The translations under genes and the position numbers were made by a program. Below the pieces are notes generated by a model. It did no database searches. It saw only the letters and a list, made by a program, of their open reading frames with translations, and was not told where the DNA came from. A stretch of 64,000 nucleotides of DNA from Stenogyne calaminthoides (taxonomy: Eukaryota; Streptophyta; Magnoliopsida; Lamiales; Lamiaceae), in NCBI GenBank assembly GCA_037126765.1, contig JBBCBC010000025.1, positions 17,602,175 to 17,666,174 of the forward strand, given 5' to 3'. Numbering within the stretch: the stretch's first letter is position 1; each line of letters starts with the position of its first letter. Positions 1 through 10,594 of this stretch are shown here, piece by piece.

Positions 1-3000
1 CTGGAAGAAAACATCTCCTTAGCTCTTACATAGAACAAGAAGGCCCACGTGTACTCTTTGGTGATGATAACTTTGGTTTTACCAGAGGATTCAGAACTTT
101 AGAGAATGATGATGTACAGGTTACTGGAGTCTTGTATGTCGAAGGTTTAAAGCATAATCTGTTATCAGGTTCACAATTCTGCGACAACGGATTCAGTGTT
201 GAGTTCTCGACTGATCAGTGTACTATCAAGAATCGAGCTACTCAACAGATCTTGTTAACTAGTTCAAGAAAAGGTACGATTTATACAGCAGATTTGAACA
301 GTTGTCCAAGAAATGCATGCCTGATTGTTAAAAGTTCAGAAGGTAGCAGTTGGCTCTGGCACAAGAGAATAAGCCATCTGAACTTTAAGACTCTTAACAA
401 GATAGCAAGGATGTCCTTGGTTGAGGGACTCCCGAATGAGGTATTCTCTAAGGATCAGACATGTGTCGCATGTCAGAAGGGAAAACAGGTTAAAGCCTCA
501 TTCAAGGGAATTCCTGGACCAGCATCCAGCAGAGTATTGCAACTACTCCATATGGACTTATTTGGACCAGTTACACCAGTTAGTCTCAGCGGACACAAGT
601 ACACTCTGGTGATCGTGGATGATTATTCCAAGTTCACCTGGGTGGTATTCTTATACAAGAAGAATGAGACTACAACAAAGATACCAGAGCTGCTCAAGAA
701 TTTGGTATACAACATAATTTCTGAATTCTTTTATTACTGATTTTTGCACTAAGTTTGGTATACAACATGAGACATCAGCTGCAAGAACGCCACAACAGAA
801 TGGAGTAGCAGAACGGAGAAACAAAACACTCAAAGAAGCTGCTCGCACTATGTTAGCTGAACATGCAACACCAAGCCGTTTATGGGTAGAAGCCATCAAC
901 ACTGCATGCCATACTCAGAACAGATGTTCTCTGACTAAGGCTCACTTCAAAACACCCTATGAACTGTGGAAGGGCAGAAAACCTCGTGTTTCTTACTTCC
1001 ATGTTTTTGGGTGCAAGTGTTTCATACACAACAATGGGAAGAGACAGTTGAGAACTTTTGAGGCCAAGTCAGATGAGGGTATATTCTTAGGATATTCCTC
1101 ATCCAGCAAGGCTTTCATAGTTTATAACAGGCGAACCCTAGTTGTGGAAGAAACACCTCATGTGGTCTTTGATGAGACATCTTCTGAACAAGAGAAATCT
1201 GCCTCAGAACAAGCAGTACCAGATCAACCGGTACCTGATGCACAGAAAATGAATCAGCTAAGTATCAAGGAAAAAGGATCAGATCACGTAACAGTGTATG
1301 TTCCAGAACTTGATCTTACTGATTCACCAGGTCAATCAGACCCCTAAGGTATGTACAACTGTCAATGAAGAGGCTGGTACAGCTGAGACTGTAACAACTG
1401 AACCATCTGGTTCAGAGGGAACACCTGAAGTTCCTACGGACAGACATCAGCACATGATGAGTCCAACATCAGCTGAGACTTTTCCATGTCAAGTGGATCA
1501 TAATTCTGCACCACTCCCAATCACTAGTGATGAACTACTATCAGAAGAGGATGATGTTCTCCAAACTGATGAAAATCAGAAAAGAAGGACCTAGATAACC
1601 AGTCATCCAACTGATCTGATCATCGGAGACCCATCTGATAGAGTTAAAACTAGACATCAGATTGGTGAAAGTGCCATGTATTGTTGCTATCTGTCTTTGA
1701 AGGAACCAACTGAAGTAGAAGAAGCTCTACAAGATGCAAACTGGATTCTAGCCATGCAAGAAGAACTAGAACAGTTTGAAATCAGGTTTGGAAACTAGTG
1801 GACAGACCAACCCATCAAGATGTGATTGGCACAAAGTGGGTATTCAAGAAGAAGAGAGATGAGAATAATGTCATAACCAGAAATAAGGCAAGACTTGTTG
1901 CTAAGGGGTATTCACAATCAGAAGGAATTGATTATGATGAGACCTTTGCACCAGTCGCTCGCCTGGAAGCCATTCGGCTATTTCTGGCATATGCTGCCCA
2001 CAGAGGGTTTATTGTGTATCAGATGGATGTAAAGAGTGCATTCTTAAATGGGGTACTAGCTGAGGAAGTTTATGTTGAACAACCTCATGGCTTTGAAAAA
2101 GGCGACCAAGTGTACCGTTTAAGAAAAGCTCTTTATGGCCTGAAACAAGCTCCTCGAGCTTGGTATGATACACTCTCTCAGTTCTTGATAGGAAGTGGTT
2201 TCACTAAAGGAATAGTGGACAAAACCTTATTCAGAATAGAAGATGGAGAAGATATTCTGATGGTTCAAATTTATGTTGACGACATAATCTTCGGATCTCC
2301 CAACAAGAATTTATGTGACAAATTCAGCAAGCTGATGCAAGGGAAGTTCGAGATGTCCATGATGGGCCTGATGAGTTACTTTCTGGGTCTACACGTTAAG
2401 CAAAGTACATAAGGGATATTCATCTGCCAGGCGAAGTACACTAGGAGTTTGTTGGCTAAGTTTGGAGTTCAAAACTGTAAGGAGGCCAGAATTCCTATGA
2501 TGACTAGATTCAAGATGGATCCAGATGAGAATGGTCAGAAAACTAATCAGAAAGAATACAGGGCTCTCATTGGATCTCTACTATACCTGACTGCCAGCAG
2601 ACCAGATATCACTTTTGCAGTAGGTGTATGTGCCAGATTTCAGGCAAATCCAATGCAAAGCCACCTGGAAGCAGCTAAGCGGATTCTTAAGTATCTGAAG
2701 GGGACAGTAAACCTTGGTTTATTTTACCCATCAGATGATAATCTAGAGTTTAGTGGGTATTCTGATTCTGATTATGGAGGTTGCAGAATTGACAGGAAGT
2801 CAACCTCAGGTACATGTCAGTTTTTAGGTAGTAAACTGATCTCTTGGTTTTCAAAGAAGCAGACATCAGTTGCGACATCTACTACTGAAGCAGAATATAT
2901 GGCTGTAGGAAGCTGTTGTTCCCAACTACTCTGGCTAAGTCAGCAGCTGAGGGATTACAACATTATAGCTAAAAACGTACCTATATTCTGTGATAGTAAT

Positions 3001-3261
3001 AGTACTATTGCAATCACTCAGAATCCAGTTCTACATACAAGATGCAAGCATGTGGATGTCAGACACCATTTTATAAGAGATCATGGTGAAAAGAAGAATA
3101 TCAGAATGGAAAAGATCCATACTGATAAGAAGAAAGCTGATACTTTAACCAAGCCACTAGCTGAGATCAGATTCAGAGAATTATGCAATGAGCTAGGGCT
3201 TCTAGATCTCGGAGAAAGTGCACCAGAAATGTTTGGTGGACTGGTGTCCAGAACCAGCTAG
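1..3261 (+). pseudogene. pol: Sirevirus-1 pol: integrase, reverse transcriptase, RNase H (broken, 5' partial)
   Basis: This is the polyprotein that integrates and copies the element. Visible in order: a stretch after the protease (1-330), GAG-pre-integrase with SWLWHKR and the C-x2-C pair of the zinc finger (about 350-490), the first catalytic Asp of the integrase core (HMDLFGP, about 555), then TPQQNGVAERRN with the catalytic Glu (about 787-825) and FGCKCF (about 1005). The RT core runs 1798-2412 and contains YVDDIIFGS. RNase H runs 2449-3261 with STTEAEY and ends soon after TKPL. Lesions: a short deletion near 700-760 removes the second integrase Asp, frameshifts lie near 1345 and 1595-1800, and a TAA interrupts RT at 2410. 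It cannot make a working enzyme. The closest relatives in the window are copia-4 pol and the pol tail at 61849. Confidence 0.9.
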
Positions 3262-3460
3262 TTGAGAGATTAACCAGGTTAAGGATCAGTTGAGCAAGGC
3301 ACTGCAACTGATCAGGAGATCAGTCAAGGAACTGATCAAATTGGTCGTATCAAACTTTGTAAGTCGATTAAAGGAAGATTCAACAATCAAGTTACACAAG
3401 TATTACAGCTATAATCGCATAAGGTAAAAGAGTCAACACAACAATGGGTTAAAAGAACTT

Positions 3461-3525
3461 TCATTGATAAAGACCCGGAGGTCAATTTTTCATTACAAGT
3501 TACAAGTACAAAAGACCCGGAGGTC
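3461..3525 (-). terminator. Twin GACCTCCGGGTC motif at the 3' end of the antisense unit
   Basis: Read on the - strand, GACCTCCGGGTCTTTT occurs at 3525-3510 and GACCTCCGGGTCTTTATC at 3483-3466, the second followed by AATGAAA. The same pair with the same order and similar spacing ends the antisense unit of the gypsy element (28475-28530) and the inverted Sirevirus-5 copy (61563-61630). A degenerate pair ends the second gypsy antisense gene (29600-29662). A role as cleavage and polyadenylation region is inferred from its position and the AATGAAA/AATAAAA-like element. Confidence 0.55.
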
Positions 3526-3564
3526 AGTACATAAACCCTAAACCGTAAACCCTAACCCTAGAGG

Positions 3565-3727
3565 AGGTGAGAGAGGCTTTAAAGATTTTAAAGCCAGATG
3601 CCCCTAAAACCCCAATCCTAAAAGGGGTGAGAGAGGCTTTGAAATAATCCTAAGCCACCCTCAGAGCTTCGGAGTCAGGAACGAGAGCGGCATTGAAGGA
3701 TTTCTAAGCCAGAAGCCCCAATTCCTA
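3565..3727. repeat. Three diverged repeats of about 55-60 bp in the antisense 3' region
   Basis: Three copies of a GAGAGAGGCTTT...AAGCC...CCCC block lie head to tail, starting near 3567, 3627 and 3679. The corresponding place of the gypsy antisense unit also carries a threefold tandem repeat (28576-28680), but with a different 35-bp unit. Just before this block (3532-3560) are short CCCTAAA-like units. Confidence 0.55.
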
Positions 3728-3831
3728 AGATCAATGGGTTCTCCAGCTGTTAAATGGACACAAGTGCCAGACATGTGGTGCAAAAACCACATGGACACAA
3801 GTGTCACATGTAAATATTGGGTTTTGTCTGA

Positions 3832-4152
3832 TCAAGATCGATTATGTCTGATCAAGATCGTATAAACAAAACCCATGTTACATATCAGACTGAGTCTGTT
3901 GATGCTAATTCCGTCATCTCGATAGGCACACAAGGCGCATACGGTTAGGAGAAGTGTCTTCTCATTTGCAATAGCAGATCCGCCGCCTCGGTGGTCGAGA
4001 AGCTTGGTAATAATCGTATGAGTATTCTTCGATGACGACGAAAGCAGAAATAAGGGAAGCACAAGGTTGATTTGAGAAGCTGGAATCATTTGAAAATGGT
4101 TGAAGGTTTTTGTCGGAAGTTTCACCAGAATCAAGGGTTCACCGGAATACAA
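3832..4152 (-). pseudogene. Small antisense ORF of Sirevirus-1, conserved in Sirevirus-5 and the Tat gypsy
   Basis: The frame lies on the strand opposite to pol and env-like, downstream of a TATA box at 4218-4227. It contains SGEP near its N-terminus, an ATG at 4089-4087, a hydrophobic Leu/Ser stretch, then HRGGGSAIAN and DDGIS. The Sirevirus-5 copy (60911-61260, + strand) is colinear and begins with ATG where this copy has TTG, so the SGEP start codon has been lost here. The gypsy element carries SGEPPIL, AKFYCHPGGG and DDGIS in the same order at 28935-29138. I recognise no enzyme or domain. Conservation across copies suggests it was once translated. Alternative: a structured noncoding antisense RNA. 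Confidence 0.5.
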
Positions 4153-4217
4153 GGTTTACAAAGCTTGAAGAAGATAAGTATGGTGAATGGGTTATGTTGT
4201 GTATAAATCATTGGTCC

Positions 4218-4227
4218 TATTTATAGA
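4218..4227 (-). promoter_or_regulatory. TATA box of the Sirevirus-1 antisense unit
   Basis: CTATAAATAG on the - strand, about 30 bp before TACACAACATAACCCATTCACC, which is also found in the Sirevirus-5 copy (60878-60900). The decamer is identical at 60853-60862 and 29204-29213. Confidence 0.55.
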
Positions 4228-4465
4228 GGACAAGCAGGGGTGAAAGTGCAAATTTGATTTTTCAAAGCCTTTCAGAGAAATTGGCACCGCAAGGACAGCG
4301 TGTAGGAGACACACGACTGATGATTGGATGAGTTTACAGCGATTGATATCACAAAGTATCCAGACTATTATTGCGAATGTCAAATCGTGCCAACTTAGGG
4401 AATCTAGACGACTCTTCGATTTCCAAGATTAAGTTATGGAGGTAGCACTTATCCCAATATTTGAC

Positions 4466-4672
4466 TTGATCAAAGTGGATCAGATTAGGTCAGCAGAAAT
4501 TTGATCAGGCAAGAGACTGATCAGATGAGGACGATCAGTTGAGTATGATACCTCAACAAATCAGACAGATCAGTCAAGAAGTAATCAGAGATAATAATTG
4601 AAGGGGGAACGTCAACTGATCAGCTAAGATCAAAAGGGGATATCAGACGCAGGGGGAACGGATCAGCTAAGA
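4466..4672. repeat. Cluster of TGATCAG-type palindromes in the Sirevirus-1 noncoding region
   Basis: GATCAG or TGATCA occurs about ten times in some 200 bp, interleaved with purine runs such as GAAGGGGGAACG and GCAGGGGGAACGG. The counterpart in Sirevirus-5 (60376-60503) has tandem TTATCTGATCAAC units. Palindrome hotspots in noncoding regions are reported for Sireviruses in general; function here is not known. Confidence 0.5.
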
Positions 4673-5347
4673 AGGACAGTGTTGGGAAATAATAAGGATT
4701 AGGCAGAAAACTAAGATCAACAAGTGGTACAAACAGACTTCATGTGGTATTGACTGATTATAATATCAGTCAAACAGATACGCATTTCTGATCCCTCTAC
4801 TGATTAAATCATTTGTTTTTACTATACACTTACTTTTATGACGCACGTCCTGCAGAACATTTAATGCGGACGCGAGGAACATGTATTAAATACATTAAAT
4901 GCGTGTTTTAAATCCAAAAAGTGATATCTTATATTCTTCAACACCGCACGATCTCAATATATCAAATCCGGACCGTTCATCTTAAATTAAGCGACGTTTC
5001 GGTTTCCTTTTCAAAACCCCCTATAATTCCCTCCTATTTCTAAAAAGCTTCATTTGCACAATTACACATACACAAATTTTTATCTGCAAATTACTCAAGC
5101 GTTCACAATTTTCTACAAAACTTCTCCAAATCAATATGCTCTACTTACTTATTATATCTTGCATATCCATATCTGGTAAGTTATTACCTCTTGCATTTCA
5201 TCATGATATGTTAATCTATATATGCTAGGGTTATTGCTTTCATATTGGGGATTAAATTGGGACATAGCCACACATTATCTGAATTTTCTGCAAAATTATT
5301 GTTTCAACTCAGTACATTTACGATGAATTATGAATTTTGTTTCAGTA

Positions 5348-8300
5348 ATGGTTTCCAAAGTACTTGCAATTGCAAAAACTGCTCACTCCTCATCCCACGC
5401 TTCACCGGAACCCGAAGATCCAATCTCCAGGGACTTTGCCGATGAAATTATTGAGGAAAGGTGTGTCGATTTCCGGACCACCACTGATCCAGAGTCCCTT
5501 GAGATCCTCAAGTTGCTTAGGGATTGAGGCCTCAAGACTTATTGCTCAACGAGTTCCGACTCGATTTTATTAGATGGTGCTTTGGAGTTCCTATACAATC
5601 TCCGAAATCAAGAAGACATTTTATATTTGGAGGTACAGGGAGAGCATCTGGAAATCACTGATGACGATCTCATCAGAATCTTTAGTCTTCCTGCACCGGC
5701 GGACGACATCATGCCCGACGCTTATTTGGCTTCTAAAGAGAGCGCAGTTATCAGGGATCTTCTTCGACCAACGGATGCTCATCATACTAAAGGTTTCAAG
5801 AAACCCATGTTGAGAAGGAAATATCAAGTCCTGTTCGATATTGTCCAGAAGGTTATTGTAGGCGCCACCTTCAGTTTTGATGCAGTTACATAGGAGAAAG
5901 CTAGAGTCATGACCGCTATAATTCACAATCCGAAGGTCAATTGGTTGGGATTCTTGAAGAGGAGATTATTGGAAGAATATGAGAAATTTGTTGTGAAGGA
6001 TGGAAAAGTGGTTCTTGCATCAAAGATCACTCTTCTCCATAAGGTTTCTTTAATTCTGATATACCTGATGAGAAATAGAGATTGGAGTGAAGGCGAGATG
6101 ATTCCTTATAAGCTTGCTCACAAGAAAATGCTGATACTCAATCGTCAACTGCCTGGCCTACCTGATGATGATGATGAGCCTAGTGTTAAACCATCACTGG
6201 AAAAGGTGGCCAGAAGAGGAAGACAACCTCCAGAAAGCCTGAGAAGGGAGTTGTCATCAAAGAACCAGCAGCCAAGAAATCTAAGTCTACATCTGCTGCT
6301 GAAGTTGCTGGAAAAGGAAAGAAGAAATTTTTTCTGGTGGATGAGTCATCTGACTCAGATGATGATCACATCATCCTCAGCCAACTTCCTCCCAGAGGAA
6401 CTGCTCATACTGCTCATGCTGCTCGTGCATCCAAGTCTGCTCAGACTGAGCCCTTACAGCAGACCACTCAGTTCACTATGATATCCGTAGAATCTGAGCA
6501 CATGGATACTTCTGATCATCAGATGCCAAATCCTCAACCCACGTCTGCTAGGTCTTTCTCTCCTTCTCTATCGCCCGTGCCTGAAGCAGAAACACTCTCA
6601 TTTACTGAGAAAATCATCCGACGACGCTTAGAGAAAATGATCAAGGACAAATATCCTGAGCTGGCCCTTAATGATAAAGCCAAGGCCACTGTTCTCGATG
6701 TTCTCACCTGGAGAGATATCCGCTTAAAGAAATTTGAAGATTTTGGCACAGTGATGGAGCAGAAAGGTGGAGTTCGTTCCTTTCTGGATTATGAGCTGGA
6801 AATCAGAAAGATCGCTGGAGTGGAGACTGCTCCAGAACTGATTTCAGATGAGGCAGTTGCTGGATTAATTACTCGACAGCTGGGACTGCCAGATACCACC
6901 ATGTACAGAGAAATGACCCACAAGATGGTCAAGTACAGTCGAGTGATACAACAAATGAAGGTTTCTATTATTACTCAAGAACTTGTTGTTGTTGGCTCGA
7001 TCGAGATTGAAGAGATATTTGAAATAGGGCCTGACACCGAACAAACAACAAAAGAGATGATAATCATTAAGGAACCCGAAGAAGCTGCTGATAAAGCTGT
7101 TGTGGGAGATGCGGCACAGTCCCCATCATTAGAGGCTCAAACAGCCGAGAATGTGATTGACTTGACTGCTGGAGGAAGTCAATCAGAGGAGATGGCAGTG
7201 GGAGCTCCTTCGACTTCAGCAGATCAGGTAACACAGATTTTACAAACTTCTCCTGAATTTGAAGCAAATCTGATGAAGTACATTAAGAACTCCTTTAGAG
7301 CGAACATGGCTCATATGTTTCGCGATGATGTGAGTTTTTTTGTACCAAGATAACTAGAGAAGGCCATCAGAACTGAACGCGAACATGTATCCTCTCACTG
7401 CACCCGAATTTTTGAAGAATTGAGAGATACAACAGCTGATAAAATGGTGGAGGTCAATGAGAAACTGACCAAGATTGAAGAGACCAGAAATCAGCAGTTC
7501 ACTCTGATGATGAATGAGAAGATGGCAGAATTGACCAGATTACAGAAAGATCTTGCTGGTGATGCGACCAGAGTCAATTCTGCTGCTGATAAGTTTGAAA
7601 ATCTGTTCGACAAAGTCAGTCCAATTGTGGATAAAGCTCATTCTTCCATGCTGATGGTGATCGAAGAAGTAAGCCCTTCTGGTGACTCTTCTGCCCTGGA
7701 TATTCTGAAGAAAGATCTATCTAAGCAAATTGGTGACCTCAGATCTGAGCTGAAAGCTCTTTTTGAGGGAACCAAAAAGGGGGAAGAAGAGAAGAATGCT
7801 GAGAAGGATGCTGATACCATTTAGAGGTTGAATCAGGTGGAGAATTATGTAGCAGGGATCCAGATAACTCTGGAATAGAAGAGGTTAAAGAAAGATGCAA
7901 AGACTGCTGCAGAATTAGAAGAAGTCATTTCTTCATCATCCACTTAGTCAGCTGAGCATGCCAAGAAAACAAAGACACCAGCTGCTGTCCCTGCAAAGAA
8001 AAAGAAAGCTTCAGAAGCAGAGATCAGAAAAGCAGAAGAACTGAAGAAGGCAGAGATGGGTAGACAGAAAAGAATGGAAGAAGCCGTAAGCCTTGACAAG
8101 ACTTATCGCATGAGGAAAAGGAAGGGGCTTGTTGCTGAATCCGGAGAAGGCACACATGTAACAGAGCCAATTCTTCCTGGTGATGTATATGTCATCGTAA
8201 AGCCAGATAGAAATATGGCCAAGGAATGACATCTAATCAAGGGAGAATGGTACATCTCGGCCCACATCAATCAAGTTATTCCAACCAACGTGGATAAAGA

Positions 8301-8573
8301 TGAAATATTTAGGGATTGGTTGAATAACAAGCATCCAGCTTTCTACAATAACATCATGAGAGAAGCCAAGAAGCTGAGTTGCATCCCAGTTGCTCCAGAA
8401 GTGGAGACCATGGATTACAAGAAGACTCTAGATGGGAAGATTGATAAAATTGCCTTCAATGCAGTACTCAACAAGTGTCTGGCACAAGATGACATCCTTG
8501 AAGAAAGTAGAGCTGCAGAAGTCAGGGCAAGGTTGTTCGAGATATGAGCTGTTCCGGTGGAAGAGAGATTTTG
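5348..8573 (+). pseudogene. Sirevirus-1 env-like gene, full-length copy with 5' intron
   Basis: This extra gene lies between pol and the 3' LTR. An untranslated exon (about 5045-5175) ends in CTG, followed by GTAAG; intron 5176-5345 ends TTTTGTTTCAG, and ATG follows at 5348. The N-terminal part has DPESLEIL, ALEFLYNL, ITDDDLIRIFSLP and RRKYQVLFDIVQKVI, all matched in the Sirevirus-5 copy. The middle is polar and Ser/Pro rich, then comes a long coiled-coil-like, Lys/Glu-rich stretch. The C-terminal domain has YRMRKRKGLVAESGEG, EWYISAHINQVIP, WLNNKHPAFYNNIMREAKKL and IPVAPEVE. No transmembrane segment or signal peptide is evident, so 'envelope' is only a positional name. Stops and frameshifts occur at about 5525, 5893, 6200-6340, 7353, 7822, 7877, 7947, 8227 and 8546. 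Copy B has sense codons at those C-terminal positions. Confidence 0.7.
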
Positions 8574-8769
8574 AATCAGAAGACCTATTCGTGGTAAGAT
8601 AAGAATAGAATTTAATGTACTTGTAAAAATCTTATCTTTAATGAAAATTCTATCCTTTTCTGATCTTAAGACAAAATCTCATTGTCTTCTGAACTCTCTC
8701 CCTCTCTCTCTTTTTACTTATGTTTAACTTTGTTCAGCATTCTTTCTGTAAAAATGTTTTGGTTCCATC

Positions 8770-8783
8770 AAAAAGGGGGAAAT
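8770..8783 (+). other. Polypurine tract before LTR1
   Basis: AAAAAGGGGGAAAT directly precedes the TGTTGGG start of the LTR. It is the expected plus-strand primer for reverse transcription. The same tract stands before LTR2 (12346-12359) and LTR3 (15906-15919), and a variant AAAAAGGGCGAAAT before the Sirevirus-5 LTR. Confidence 0.85.
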
Positions 8784-10303
8784 TGTTGGGAAATTTATAG
8801 TTTTGATGGAAGTTCCAAAACATTTGTAATAGGACCAGTCGAACATGTTAGTCGACTGATGATATGATAGGAAACCAGCTGAACATGTTAGATAGCTGAT
8901 GTGTTAGACTAGGTCTTTATTAAAGAAGAACTCAAGATGCACCAGTCAAGTGAAGATCAGTAGTGAAGATCCGCGTAAGTGAAGATCAGCAGAGCGATGA
9001 TCAGTAGTAAGATCAACAGCCGAAGCTCAATAGCGAACTTCAGAAGACTTTACTTGAAGACCAGAAGATCTACTCTATGATGATATCAGCAAGAGTCGAT
9101 TGGTTGAAGCTAAGACAACCACATCAGTAGACTCAAGGCTACTGATCAGTAGAAGTTGAGATCAGTTCAGGCCAAGTCAGCAGGATGATAAGCTTATCTA
9201 GTTATCAGAAACATACGGGGTAATACAGACCAGAAGAATGTCAACTTTAGTTGGTGAACAAACACTGAAATGCTGTATGTATTAACCAATGAGAAGATGA
9301 CACGTATGAACAAGCTGACAATGCGGGATTCGGCGCTGCATAGTCAAACGGCTAGAAAGGACAACTATTCACACTTTCGGCCATGCCGTCCCTGAATCGT
9401 GTCACATCAAATCCTGCATATCTACCAAATATAGCCGGAAATTCGAATTGCTCTCCAACGGCTCTTTGATTTCAAGGTCTATAAATATGGGATTACTCTT
9501 CAGAGTGAAGACACAGAAATTATCAAGAAGCTCATACTATAGCAAGATTTCCGCACAAAGAACACAAACTTGAAGATTATTTCTAAGTGTTCATCCCATT
9601 GTTCTTAGCATAGAAATCTCATCCTTTAGCTTTTAGGCTACACAAATACTAGGATAGATTTCCAGTTGGAAAAACAACAAATCTTACCCAAACCCAAAGT
9701 TAGGTTAAGTTTGTTTAGCAAGATTCCAGACTAGGGTTTCTAGTTCTGATTTCTGGGATCGGTTGAGTGAGAACTCTATAAATATCTATTGGTTGTAATG
9801 TGTTGGACTAACACAATAAACTAAGTCCAAGTCATTTAAGTTGGTGCCCCTTGTGATAGGGAAGAGTGGACGTAGGGCTGATTGTCCGAACTACAATAAA
9901 TCTTGTGTGCATTTATTTGATCTTAACTGCTTTACACCATCGCACACGACTTTACTTAAGATCTCATACATATTCCGAGTTAGGATCAGTTTGCATCAAA
10001 CAACTGATCTGATCAGTTTGACTCCTTAGTTAGCTGATTGAAAACAGATTCTTGAATCTGATTTGTTAAAACTGTTTTTTCACACAGATATAAACTAGCT
10101 TCCGCACAATCAGTTAAACTGATAGACACCGAACTGATCAGCCATCAGGCGACCAGTAAGTTGGATATCAGTCCATACTGACTCACTCGTACTCTGATCA
10201 GGAAACCTGTTTTCACACCAGATCCGCACGAAAAGTTTTTCAGAAGTCTATTCACCTCTCCCCTCTAAACTTCTGCCCTTACGAAACCCATTCGGGACCT
10301 ACA
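8784..10303 (+). repeat. LTR1 of the Sirevirus-1 array
   Basis: It begins TGTTGGGAAATT and ends TTCGGGACCTACA, so it has TG...CA ends. A TATA box, TATAAATA, lies at 9777-9784, followed by the GTTGGTGCCCC...GAGTGGACGTAGG block shared with the solo LTR at 19781. The U3 part is rich in GATCAG repeats. From base 9788 onward it matches LTR2 almost perfectly at an offset of 3558, while its first 900 bp are clearly diverged from LTR2 and LTR3. Confidence 0.9.
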
Positions 10304-10594
10304 AGCTTCATCTGCACGATTACACATACAAATTGTTTTTTGCAAATTATTCAAGCGTTCAAAATTTTCTGCAAAACTTCTGCAAATCAATACGCTCTAC
10401 TTGCTTATTATCTCTTGCATATCCATATCTGGTACCTCTTGCCTTTCACCATGTATATGTTAATCTATATATGTTAGGGTTGTCGTTTTCATATTGGGGA
10501 TTAAATTGGGACATGGCCATAAATTATCTGAATTTTCTGCAAAATTATTGTTTCAACTCAGTATATTTACAATGATTTGTGGATTTTGTTTCAG

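Noticed and set aside
3532..3560. Telomere-like CCCTAAA units (also 61520-61560 on the other strand)
   Set aside because: Only a few imperfect units, at the same place in both Sireviruses. This is an element-internal telo-box-like sequence, not an interstitial telomere.
9841..10029. 62-codon frames repeated in LTR1 and LTR2 (also 13399-13587)
   Set aside because: They lie in the transcribed part of LTRs, recur only because the LTRs do, and resemble no protein.
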